Source: Paenibacillus gallinarum (GTDB lineage: Bacteria; Bacillota; Bacilli; Paenibacillales; Paenibacillaceae). Taken from it: a stretch of DNA of 64,000 bases. The notes under the pieces were generated by a model, which made no database searches, was not told the DNA's origin, and was given only the letters and a program-made list of their open reading frames with translations. Each line of letters opens with the position of its first letter. The first letter of the stretch is position 1. The position numbers and the translations under genes were made by a program. Positions 34,591 to 42,305 of the stretch are shown here, in pieces. The stretch covers positions 186,001 through 250,000 of the forward strand of contig NZ_JACSQL010000006.1 in the NCBI RefSeq assembly GCF_014836635.1, written 5' to 3'.

Positions 34591-35072
34591 TGGTACTGGA
34601 TAAAAAACACTGGATGAAAGCTGGACTTGTACTTTTGCTAAGTGTCTCGCTTATCCTATTTACGGATATTATGAAACAACTTCGGATCGGTGAGGGTGTT
34701 ACCGTCTCATGGCATACGATTGGTGGACTGGCTGTATTATGGTTGTTCTCGATGATAGGCATTTTGATTTCCTCTTTAATGAAGAAAGTACCTGTTAAAG
34801 TACTGCAAGAGTTTCCTGTGCTTGGCTGGGTATCCATTACGTCTTTAGTATTCTGCCTTAGTTCTGACGTCTTTGTAGAAGCTATTCAAGCCGTTAATTT
34901 CTTATCAATTACTACACCTATTTTGGCTTTCGCTGGGATCTCCGTAGTAGACCGTCTGTCAGATCTTCGTAAAACATCTTGGCGCGTTGCTATTGTTGCA
35001 TTATTCGTATTTACCGGCACATACCTTGGTAGTGCCATTTTATCCGAAATTGGTCTTTCTTTAACTCGTTAG
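34590..35072 (+). CDS. Small membrane partner of the DUF3100 protein
   Basis: 160 residues with four to five hydrophobic segments and no soluble domain. GGAGGAG lies just before the ATG, which overlaps the preceding stop codon (one-base overlap). The close coupling implies a hetero-oligomeric carrier with the DUF3100 protein, a pattern like split DUF340/LysO-type transporters. This last comparison is only by layout. Confidence 0.7.
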   Translation: MVLDKKHWMKAGLVLLLSVSLILFTDIMKQLRIGEGVTVSWHTIGGLAVLWLFSMIGILISSLMKKVPVKVLQEFPVLGWVSITSLVFCLSSDVFVEAIQAVNFLSITTPILAFAGISVVDRLSDLRKTSWRVAIVALFVFTGTYLGSAILSEIGLSLTR

Positions 35073-35421
35073 TAATACTATTTTCACTTATGCAAATACT
35101 ATACAAAGAAATGAGAAATAACCTGTTCCTATGAATAGGTTATTTCTTTTATTTCGGATAAAAAGACATTGTATTTCTGCTCTGTATATATCTCCAGGTA
35201 TAAAAAAACATAAGTGTGTATATAATTGCAAGATGTCCTGTTTGTAATATATCTTGACATGAAAAAATCATTTTTATACTATAAAATTAATATAGCGTAA
35301 ATTAATAAAAATAAGTATAATAAAAAAATGCGTTATTAAATTTCAATGTTAATAATACTAACAAGAGATCGTTAAGGACATCGTTCCCTTAAACGAATAT
35401 ACAACATGATGGAGGTTTGAG
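35073..35421. other. 349-bp AT-rich intergenic region
   Basis: Contains the terminator at 35114-35156 and the upstream region of the AGCS gene. No riboswitch or operator was recognised. Confidence 0.4.
35114..35156 (+). terminator. Intrinsic terminator after the DUF3100 operon
   Basis: GAAATAACCT pairs with AGGTTATTTC, T-rich tail. Confidence 0.82.
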
Positions 35422-36840
35422 ATGCAAGACATTTTACAAAAAGGAATTAGTTTGATTAACGATGTGCTTTGGTCTTACGTTCTAATCGTCTTATTGGTTA
35501 CGATCGGGCTTTACTTCACATGGAAATCAGGTTTTATGCAGTTCACTTACATAAAAGATATGTTCCGTGAACTCAAAGGATCAAACAAGAAGAACAAAAA
35601 TGAAATTTCCGCTTTCCAAGCATTTTGCATCAGTATGGCTGCTCGTGTCGGAACAGGTAACATCACGGGTATCGCTCTCGCAATCGGTATTGGGGGTCCC
35701 GGTGCTGTATTCTGGATGTGGATTATCGCGATCATCGGATCTGCATCTAGTTTTGTGGAAAGTACACTTGCTCAGGTTTATAAAATCAAGGACAAACAAG
35801 GGTTCCGCGGCGGACCTGCCTACTATATGGAACAAGGGCTTAACAAGCGTTGGATGGGAATCCTGTTTGCTGTCTTGATTACAGTATCCTTTGGACTCGT
35901 ATTTAATGCAGTTCAAGCCAATACAGTAGCAACAGCTTTCCAAAATTCATTTGGCATTGATCCGTTATGGCTCGGTATTGCGATGGTTGTAGCGTTCGGG
36001 ATTATTATTTTTGGCGGTATTAAACGAATTGCTAAAATCTCTGAATACATTGTCGTTGTCATGGCCGTTATTTATATCGGTATTGCTCTAATTGCAGTAA
36101 TAATGAATATTACTGAAGTTCCTGCGATGATTGCTACCATCGTTAAACATGCATTTGGTTTTGAACAATTTGCGGGTGGTACGCTTGGTGGAGCTCTCAT
36201 GCAAGGGGTTAAACGAGGACTCTTCTCCAATGAAGCAGGTATGGGTAGTGCGCCGAATGCGGCTGCTACAGCAACAACAAGTCATCCAGCTAAACAAGGT
36301 TTAATTCAAGCTTTAGCCGTTTTGATTGATACGCTGATTATTTGTACAAGTACTGCTTTCTTGGTACTTCTCTCAGGTGCTTACACAGATCCATCTGTTA
36401 ATACAGAAGGGATTGTACTTACACAAACTGCACTGAGCATCCATTTTGGTGATTGGGCGTCAGGTATGCTTGCATTGATGATTTTCCTATTTGCATTTAG
36501 TACGCTGATTGGTAACTACTATTATGGTGAAACAAATATCGAGTTCATTAAATCAAGCAAAACAACGCTTGTGGTTTACCGAATTGCTGTTCTTGCTATG
36601 ATCATGTTTGGTTCGATCGCTAGCGTGAAGCTTGTCTGGGATATGGCCGACCTGTTTATGGGCTTCATGGTTATTGTTAACTTAATAGCCATTACGCTCT
36701 TATCAAAGGTCGCATTCGCTGCGTTGAAGGATTATTCAAAACAAAGAAAAGAAGGCAAAGATCCTGTATTCTACAAAGATTCCATTCCAGGAATCGAGAA
36801 TGTAACAGGCTGGGAAGAATCACCTAAAGTGAAATCCTAA
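35422..36840 (+). CDS. Alanine/glycine:cation symporter (AGCS family)
   Basis: A 472-residue sodium- or proton-coupled importer of alanine, glycine or related small amino acids. Family hallmarks: SAFQAFCISMAARVGTGNITG (about 63-83), GGPGAVFWMW, and RGLFSNEAGMGSAPNAAA (about 265-282), with about ten or eleven helices. TGGAGG precedes the ATG. It is monocistronic and ends at two stacked hairpins. The nearby amidohydrolase could supply an amino acid, but that link is only positional. Confidence 0.95.
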   Translation: MQDILQKGISLINDVLWSYVLIVLLVTIGLYFTWKSGFMQFTYIKDMFRELKGSNKKNKNEISAFQAFCISMAARVGTGNITGIALAIGIGGPGAVFWMWIIAIIGSASSFVESTLAQVYKIKDKQGFRGGPAYYMEQGLNKRWMGILFAVLITVSFGLVFNAVQANTVATAFQNSFGIDPLWLGIAMVVAFGIIIFGGIKRIAKISEYIVVVMAVIYIGIALIAVIMNITEVPAMIATIVKHAFGFEQFAGGTLGGALMQGVKRGLFSNEAGMGSAPNAAATATTSHPAKQGLIQALAVLIDTLIICTSTAFLVLLSGAYTDPSVNTEGIVLTQTALSIHFGDWASGMLALMIFLFAFSTLIGNYYYGETNIEFIKSSKTTLVVYRIAVLAMIMFGSIASVKLVWDMADLFMGFMVIVNLIAITLLSKVAFAALKDYSKQRKEGKDPVFYKDSIPGIENVTGWEESPKVKS

Positions 36841-36854
36841 TGTAATTTATCAAA

Positions 36855-36894
36855 GATTGTAGACAGACTAGTTTAAGTTAGTTTGTCTACAATC
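36855..36894 (+). repeat. Long inverted repeat before the AGCS terminator
   Basis: GATTGTAGACA (36855-36865) and TGTCTACAATC (36884-36894) are perfect complements. An inner ACTA/TTAGT pairing extends the stem. No T-run follows, so it is not itself a terminator. Confidence 0.55.
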
Positions 36895-36895
36895 G

Positions 36896-36926
36896 GGCTC
36901 CTACCTTTCGGTAGGAGCTTTTTTTT
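36896..36926 (+). terminator. Intrinsic terminator after the AGCS gene
   Basis: GCTCCTACC pairs with GGTAGGAGC, followed by eight T residues. Confidence 0.9.
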
Positions 36927-37066
36927 GTGTCATCAATTGTATGAAGTGGTTAAATTCATTATAATAAAACAAATACCCAAAATTTTCTATTAATTATTCT
37001 AATTAGGAAGTCATTATTTAATAAGGGGGAATAGCGCTGAGGCAGCTGAAAGATATCATTCATCAG

Positions 37067-38086
37067 ATGGAAGACCAAGATGTCAGGCAGGCTCTTCTCG
37101 CATATCTATATACAGTCAAGCAGTATAAGGAAGAACCTGACCAAAAGGATATTTTCATTTCAGACATTGTCCATATATACAATGAACTAGTCGTTACCCC
37201 GGAAGAAGCAGCAAAGCAAAGGCTAGTTCCAAATCGTAAGACGGAAACAGTCCATATCGTGTTCGGTCATTCTACAGCAGGAAGTGTAAGACAGGCCATC
37301 AAACAGCTGAGTTTACAGAAGTCCGATGGGATCATCTGTTTTCCAGATCTGTTTTCTGTGGGACCTATATGGAAACTTCATGAACCAGAAGGAAGACGAT
37401 ATCGTGAAGAATGGATGAGAACTCACCTCGATCCAGAATATACAGATAATAATTTCACTCATCATGGTGAATTGAATCCTATCCAAATGGTTCAGCAGAT
37501 ACCAGAACAAGCTCGAATTGTAATCTGGGATGGAGATTCAGCTCATGAAAAAATAGGATCAAGGTACGTTCAATATTTATTAAAAGAGTATAAGAATGAA
37601 ATAATTGAAATCAATGCTGTTAGGATATGTGAAAGAAAGTACAATATACCGAAGCATCAACAATATTATCGCCATACGGGAGAAATTAGGACGGAAGACC
37701 TTATTGAAGTGTTTCATGAAATGAAACGAATCTATCCATTAACTACAGAACAAAGAAGTAAGTACGAACAAGAATGGTTGAGATATGCCGAGTCAAAGCA
37801 GGTGCTTAGGCTGTGGGATAATGGGGAAGTAAATACAGTAGAAGAAAATTATTTAGATGATTACTTGCTTCATACTGTCTACAAGTTACAGAGTCGCTCT
37901 AATCAAGATGGTTTTTTGAAAGCAGCGCGGATCGTAGGGGAAGCTATGGGGTATTTGGAGCAGTATATCGGCGATTCGTTTTTTGAGTATCGATTACGGA
38001 GCTTAATCTATGAGGGTAAACTTGAGATTCGAGGGGTACCTAGTGCCATGAGATATTACTCGGTTCGTATAAATCTTAGTGAATGA
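37067..38086 (+). CDS. DUF1835/DUF3658 domain protein
   Basis: 339 residues. The N-terminal DUF1835 region is VHIVFGHSTAGSVRQAIKQL...IICFPDLFSVGPI (about 62-105) and a DUF3658-like C-terminal half follows. Biochemical role unknown. The ATG at 37067 lacks a ribosome binding site. AAGGGGGAA lies upstream, and the frame continues back through CTG at 37037 (LRQLKDIIHQ before the Met). Translation may thus begin at a rare CTG codon or at a weakly served ATG. The SDR gene starts 10 bp downstream. Confidence 0.78.
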   Translation: MEDQDVRQALLAYLYTVKQYKEEPDQKDIFISDIVHIYNELVVTPEEAAKQRLVPNRKTETVHIVFGHSTAGSVRQAIKQLSLQKSDGIICFPDLFSVGPIWKLHEPEGRRYREEWMRTHLDPEYTDNNFTHHGELNPIQMVQQIPEQARIVIWDGDSAHEKIGSRYVQYLLKEYKNEIIEINAVRICERKYNIPKHQQYYRHTGEIRTEDLIEVFHEMKRIYPLTTEQRSKYEQEWLRYAESKQVLRLWDNGEVNTVEENYLDDYLLHTVYKLQSRSNQDGFLKAARIVGEAMGYLEQYIGDSFFEYRLRSLIYEGKLEIRGVPSAMRYYSVRINLSE

Positions 38087-38096
38087 GGTGAGCTTT

Positions 38097-38981
38097 ATGG
38101 GGAAGGTTGTGCTAGCCGGCGGTACGGGGTTTATCGGCCAATTTTTCGAGAAGGAATTTAAGGGCAAAGGCGACACCGTATACATTATATCAAGGCAAGA
38201 GGGGCATATCTCTTGGGATGATAAATCTTCAATTGTTGAAGCACTGGAAGGAGCAGATCTGCTCGTTAACCTTGCAGGAAAATCAGTCAATTGCCGCTAT
38301 AATGAGCGCAACAAGCGTGAAATCATGGAATCCAGGAAACGGACTACTAGGATCTTAGGAGAAGCGATAGAAGCTTGTATAGAACCGCCCAAGCTATGGA
38401 TCAACTCTAGCACGGCCACGATCTACAGACATGCAGAAGATCGGCCTATGACGGAAGAAGAGGGAGAGATCGGAACAGGCTTCTCAGTAGATGTAGCAAA
38501 AGCGTGGGAAGAAGTCTTTTTCTCATTTACACTAGAACGGACCAGGCAGGTTGCCCTACGAATTTCCATTGTGCTGGGTAAAGACGGGGGAGTGATGACT
38601 CCTTATCTTTACCTAACTCGATTTGGGCTCGGGGGTAAGCAAGGCCCTGGAACACAAAAATTCAGTTTTATTCATGTGGAAGATCTATACCGGATCGTAC
38701 AGTTTATCCAGCGGCGTGAGGATCTCAGCGGTGTGTTTAATGCGGCGTCTCCTTATCCTATATCTAATGAAAAGTTAATGGCTGAAATGCGTAGGAAGAT
38801 GCATGTTCCATTAGGAATTCCTACTCCTGGGTGGATGTTAGAGATGGGGGCTGTTTTCATTCGGACCGAAACAGAACTGATTTTAAAAAGCAGATGGGTA
38901 GTACCCGAAAGATTATTAGCGGAAGGTTTTGAATTTCGTTATCCCACAATAGAAGATACATTAGAAGCTGTGCTGAAATAA
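38097..38981 (+). CDS. TIGR01777-family SDR epimerase-like protein
   Basis: 294 residues. The Rossmann motif GGTGFIGQ is at the N-terminus. The family features NLAGKSVNCRY, SSTATIY and the C-terminal DUF1731 region (KSRWVVPERLLAEGFEFRYPTIEDTL) are present. E. coli YfcH is a well-known relative; its reaction is unknown. An upstream in-frame ATG overlaps the DUF1835 stop, but GAGGTGAG sets the ATG at 38097. A strong terminator lies about 90 bp downstream. Confidence 0.88.
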   Translation: MGKVVLAGGTGFIGQFFEKEFKGKGDTVYIISRQEGHISWDDKSSIVEALEGADLLVNLAGKSVNCRYNERNKREIMESRKRTTRILGEAIEACIEPPKLWINSSTATIYRHAEDRPMTEEEGEIGTGFSVDVAKAWEEVFFSFTLERTRQVALRISIVLGKDGGVMTPYLYLTRFGLGGKQGPGTQKFSFIHVEDLYRIVQFIQRREDLSGVFNAASPYPISNEKLMAEMRRKMHVPLGIPTPGWMLEMGAVFIRTETELILKSRWVVPERLLAEGFEFRYPTIEDTLEAVLK

Positions 38982-39068
38982 ATCCGGTTGTTTATTTAAA
39001 GCTCGATGGATCACATACGGCTACCATAAGATGTCGAATTACATTATCATTATCAAAAATCGCAACGC

Positions 39069-39110
39069 AAAAAGAGGTGTCTGATTCATACGAATCAGGC
39101 ACCTCTTTTT
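39069..39110. terminator. Long-stem intrinsic terminator after the SDR gene
   Basis: AAAAGAGGTGTCTGATTC pairs with GAATCAGGCACCTCTTTT around a 4-nt loop, with T-run. Confidence 0.9.
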
Positions 39111-39329
39111 ATGCTTATATAGGGAATAAAAGAGAGCAAACACTTATAGCGTAATTCGGCATTTATTTTGTTATGTCTAATTATGTAGCGGGTTTAGGAG
39201 GTTTACCGGCTATTTTAAGGCATAGTATTACATAAAACGTCGTTATTTTACTAGCAAATAAGGATTATTTCTAAACTTCGTATAACAACCGTATATAGCG
39301 AAAAAATACAGCTTTCATTACATCAAAAA

Positions 39330-39357
39330 ACTGCGTATAATATAAATTATACGCAGT
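39330..39357. repeat. dif-like palindrome, site D (different arms)
   Basis: ACTGCGTATAA - TATAAA - TTATACGCAGT: perfect 11-bp arms and a 6-bp centre, the same 11-6-11 geometry as sites A-C. The arm matches the XerC-side arm of B. subtilis dif (ACTTCCTAGAA as recalled) at 8 of 11 positions. It lies 107 bp before the recombinase start. It could also be a chance promoter-region hairpin. Confidence 0.5.
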
Positions 39358-39466
39358 ATCTGTTTATATTCGATTTATTAAAGAGAGTCGACCACTTACC
39401 TAAGTTCGTAGACGTAGATCGACACGTATTTTGCTTATAAACTCTAATTTTGAAGAATGGTAGGTG

Positions 39467-40396
39467 ATGATGTTGAATGCAGAAATCTTAGAAACTATTT
39501 TAGAAACCTATGCTGAAGAACTCGAAGCATTTGATATCTGGCTGAAAGATGCGGGGTACACTGGCCACACCATTAAATCTTATAAAAGTGATGTGTTTGA
39601 GTTTTTATCTTCTCTAAATGGGAAGTCACTAGATAAAGTGAAGAAGCTACATGTTCTCTCTTTTCTGTCCAAGGCTCGTGATCGGGGGATCAGTGATTCA
39701 ACTCGGAATCGTAAACACGCTTCGGTGCATTGTTTCTTCAAGGCGCTGATTGAACTCGAACTTCTCGAAGTGAATCCGGCAACAGGAATTAAGAAATCGA
39801 GAACAGAGAAAAATAAAGCACCCGTATTTTTAGATGAAGTAGATCTGCCGAAATTCATGAAATCGGTGGAGGGGAAATATCGGAATCGCAATCTAGCGAT
39901 TTTTCTGCTTATGGCATATATGGGTCTGCGGGTAGGAGAAGTTCATTCTTTGAATGTTGGAGATTATAATTCGCAGCGTAGTACGATCGATGTATTTGGT
40001 AAGGGGAGAAAGTGGCGTACGTTACCCGTTCCCACTGCAGTAAGAGATGTGCTTGATGAAGTGCTAGCCGAGAGAATTGAACCTCGTAAATCGAAAGAAG
40101 AAGCATTCTTCATCTCCCAGCAAGGGAGAAGGTTGTCCATTCGGACAATACAGTTGATTGCAGCTGAGACGTTTGATCGTTTTCAAGAGAATGAAGGGAT
40201 CACCCGCAAAAAGGCATACTCCAGTCATAAATTGCGACATTCTTTTGCGACGATGATGCTTCGTAAAGGTGCCGATCTCAGAACCGTGCAAGAGTTGCTC
40301 GGGCATTCATCTATTGAGACTACAACCGTCTATACCCACGTTACCAATAGAGAGAAGGAACAAGCCATGGCTATGCTTGAGATCGATCTATCTTAA
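39467..40396 (+). CDS. XerC/XerD-type tyrosine recombinase
   Basis: About 309 residues, the size of chromosomal Xer proteins. The N-terminal SAM-like core-binding domain spans about 15-110. The catalytic domain shows the full set: Arg in MGLRVGE (about 155), beta-hairpin Lys in [13 protein letters not shown] (His/Arg), LGHSS (His) and the nucleophile Tyr in TTVYTHV (about 289). GTG, ATG, ATG and TTG codons overlap behind TAGGTG, so the exact start is uncertain. It is flanked by dif-like palindromes 107 bp upstream and 10 bp downstream. It need not be the chromosome-dimer resolvase; a module-specific role is possible. Confidence 0.93.
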   Translation: MMLNAEILETILETYAEELEAFDIWLKDAGYTGHTIKSYKSDVFEFLSSLNGKSLDKVKKLHVLSFLSKARDRGISDSTRNRKHASVHCFFKALIELELLEVNPATGIKKSRTEKNKAPVFLDEVDLPKFMKSVEGKYRNRNLAIFLLMAYMGLRVGEVHSLNVGDYNSQRSTIDVFGKGRKWRTLPVPTAVRDVLDEVLAERIEPRKSKEEAFFISQQGRRLSIRTIQLIAAETFDRFQENEGITRKKAYSSHKLRHSFATMMLRKGADLRTVQELLGHSSIETTTVYTHVTNREKEQAMAMLEIDLS

Positions 40397-40406
40397 TTGA
40401 TAATCT

Positions 40407-40434
40407 AGTTTACATAATATTTATTATGTAAACT
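40407..40434. repeat. dif-like palindrome, site B
   Basis: AGTTTACATAA - TATTTA - TTATGTAAACT, perfect arms, starting 10 bp after the recombinase stop. It lies between convergent genes and lacks a T-run, which argues against both an operator and a terminator. Confidence 0.6.
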
Positions 40435-40518
40435 AACAAACGATTTAGTAGATTTCTTGATTAAGAATTTGGATTAAGACGGTTTAACAACATGGTTCAA
40501 TAACATAGATCAATAGAA

Positions 40519-40546
40519 GAAGGGCTGCCAATAAAGCAGCCCTTTG
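40519..40546. terminator. Terminator between the recombinase and FAD oxidase genes
   Basis: AAGGGCTGC pairs with GCAGCCCTT; short T tails on both sides of the convergent pair. Confidence 0.7.
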
Positions 40547-40636
40547 CTTCATTATCAAAAGTGTTTTCATATTCATACTTATAAAGATGCTTTAACCCAT
40601 TCTCTGAGTAATAGTGAATGTCACACTAGAGCTGGT

Positions 40637-41992
40637 CTATCCTTTTCGAGCAGGAGGAATACTTTGGGGGTTATTAAACACATTTTTAGGATCATATTTC
40701 GCTTTCACTTTACGTAATCTAGCATAGTTTGTTCCATAGTATACCGGTCCTGAATTTTTGATGCCTTGGTCTGGTACGTTAATATAAGACCCTACGATAT
40801 AGGGTTGTAGCTTTCGGCGTGTATTACGAGTTAAGGCGATATTTTTAGCAGCATCGGCTGGATTAATCCAGGAGGTATTCCATTCCACATAAAATTTGGC
40901 GTTACGCCAGAAGAAAGCACTTGCTTTTGGTGAAACGCGGCTTACCGCACCGCCCCAGTTGAGGAAGAAAAATCCGGCTGTCGAATCTGCCTCTGCATTC
41001 TCTAGAAATTCCCGCATTACTTTTACGGCTTTGTCAGGAAAAACAGACTTTCCGAAACCTGAAGAGAACTGGTTGCTATACTTCTGGGTAAGTACTGGAT
41101 CTGGTGCTAATAAGAAGTTCACCACTTCCGTGTAAGGTAATAACCGGATAATACTCTCCGTTGGAGTTCCGACGGATGTAATCGGCTTAAGTAGGCGGAC
41201 TGCCTCTGTTTTTGATCCGAGGAACAAGCCCTCCATGGTGACGTTGCCGCCTTTTTTAGGACCAATATTCAGTTCACTTCCAAGTCTTGTATCGACAGAA
41301 GGAGCCCACCTTTGCCATACTTTCAATACCTTTTCGAACTGGTTCCATGGCCATGTAATCTTAAATACGGTAGCCTTCGCAGGGGCTTTGCGCACTTTGA
41401 ATTTGTATTTTGTGCATATTCCAAAGTTACCGCCGCCGCCCCCACGGGAAGCCCATAAAAGATCAGCATTCTTCTTATGATTAGCAATAATTACTTTTCC
41501 ATTTGCATCGACCATTTCTAGTCCAATCAGATTATCGCTGATAAGCCCAATTGTACGCTGTAACGGCCCGATTCCTCCACCGAGTGTGATTCCGCCGATC
41601 CCCACGGTTGGACTGTCACCAAATGGAGCTATAAATCCTTGTGCAGCAAGGGTTTTAGCAATTCTCCCGACTAGGTTACCTGTCTCAACAATGACCGTCC
41701 CATTCTTCTTATCCAGCTTAATACTTTGCATCTTGCTCACATCTATAACTATGCCTCCGTTAACTTGCGAGAGGTTGTTCTCGAGTGCATGTCGTCCACT
41801 TCTGGCCCGGATGGGGACATGATGATGACGAGCCCATTTTATAGCATTAGCCACATCTTGCGTTTTTAGAGCAAAAACAAAGACTTTCGGATATCTGTCT
41901 GTATGAGGATCCCAATTTCTACGTGCAGCCTCATATCCCGGATCTCCTCGGAAAATCACTTTACCAGTCAGTTTCACTTTTGAATTCACCAT
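40637..41992 (-). CDS. FAD-linked oxidase with berberine-bridge (BBE) C-terminus
   Basis: A 451-residue flavoprotein oxidase. The FAD-binding type 4 domain has IRARSGRHALENN (covalent-flavin His region, about 61-73) and GIGGITLGGGIGPLQRTIG. The C-terminal BBE motif is YYGTNYARLRKVKAKYDPKNVF. Bacillus relatives include YgaK and the spore-coat protein CotQ. No signal peptide, so cytoplasmic or coat-located. GGGAG precedes the ATG. The gene stands alone between dif-like sites B and C, which are in inverted orientation, as if it were the cargo of a small module. Confidence 0.9.
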   Translation of the reverse strand: MVNSKVKLTGKVIFRGDPGYEAARRNWDPHTDRYPKVFVFALKTQDVANAIKWARHHHVPIRARSGRHALENNLSQVNGGIVIDVSKMQSIKLDKKNGTVIVETGNLVGRIAKTLAAQGFIAPFGDSPTVGIGGITLGGGIGPLQRTIGLISDNLIGLEMVDANGKVIIANHKKNADLLWASRGGGGGNFGICTKYKFKVRKAPAKATVFKITWPWNQFEKVLKVWQRWAPSVDTRLGSELNIGPKKGGNVTMEGLFLGSKTEAVRLLKPITSVGTPTESIIRLLPYTEVVNFLLAPDPVLTQKYSNQFSSGFGKSVFPDKAVKVMREFLENAEADSTAGFFFLNWGGAVSRVSPKASAFFWRNAKFYVEWNTSWINPADAAKNIALTRNTRRKLQPYIVGSYINVPDQGIKNSGPVYYGTNYARLRKVKAKYDPKNVFNNPQSIPPARKG

Positions 41993-42185
41993 AACAACTC
42001 CCTAGTGCAAAAATGGATTACACCGATATCTTACAAACACGGTATCGTCCATTATATGGAGGACAGTAGACTATGGTGTAGGTGAATACTCATAATGGAA
42101 CTCTGATAGAGGAAACTTCGGAGATTAAGATCGTATCTAATAGGCGTGTTAAGAAAACATCGAACATTGTAAAAAATTCTAATTT

Positions 42186-42213
42186 AGTTTACATAATAAA
42201 TATTAAGTTAACT
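42186..42213. repeat. dif-like palindrome, site C
   Basis: AGTTTACATAA - TAAATA - TTAAGTTAACT. The left arm is identical to sites A and B; the right arm differs at two of 11 positions. The centre is the reverse complement of the site B centre, so B and C are inverted relative to each other. Confidence 0.5.
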
Positions 42214-42245
42214 AAATTAGATCAACCGAATGATTCATCTGCAAA

Positions 42246-42297
42246 ATAAAAAATCCGTAAAGATAAAAGTCATCATCAACTTTTTCTTTACGGAGAT
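42246..42297 (-). terminator. Intrinsic terminator of the DHHW/MBOAT operon
   Basis: On the minus strand TCCGTAAAG and CTTTACGGA pair, with an inner AAAAGT/ACTTTT stem, then a T-run. Confidence 0.85.
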
Positions 42298-42305
42298 CCT
42301 AAATG

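Larger units (their letters stand above)
38982..39463. other. 482-bp region upstream of the tyrosine recombinase
   Basis: Holds the terminator at 39069-39110 and the dif-like palindrome site D at 39330-39357. Between them is AT-rich sequence with no open frame that looks coded. Confidence 0.5.
41993..42305. other. 313-bp intergenic region with dif-like site C
   Basis: Upstream region of the FAD oxidase (minus strand), site C at 42186-42213, and the DHHW terminator at 42246-42297. No promoter could be assigned with confidence. Confidence 0.45.

Noticed and set aside
41993..42130. Sigma-K promoter for the CotQ-like FAD oxidase (CATAGTCTA on the minus strand)
   Set aside because: A -10-like CATANNNTA is present but no matching -35 element lies at the right distance.
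31361..42213. Reading the AGTTTACATAA/TTATGTAAACT palindromes as transcription terminators or repressor operators
   Set aside because: None has a T-run. Site B lies between two convergent genes that already share a separate terminator at 40519, where an operator would have no promoter. The operator idea stays possible for sites A and C only.
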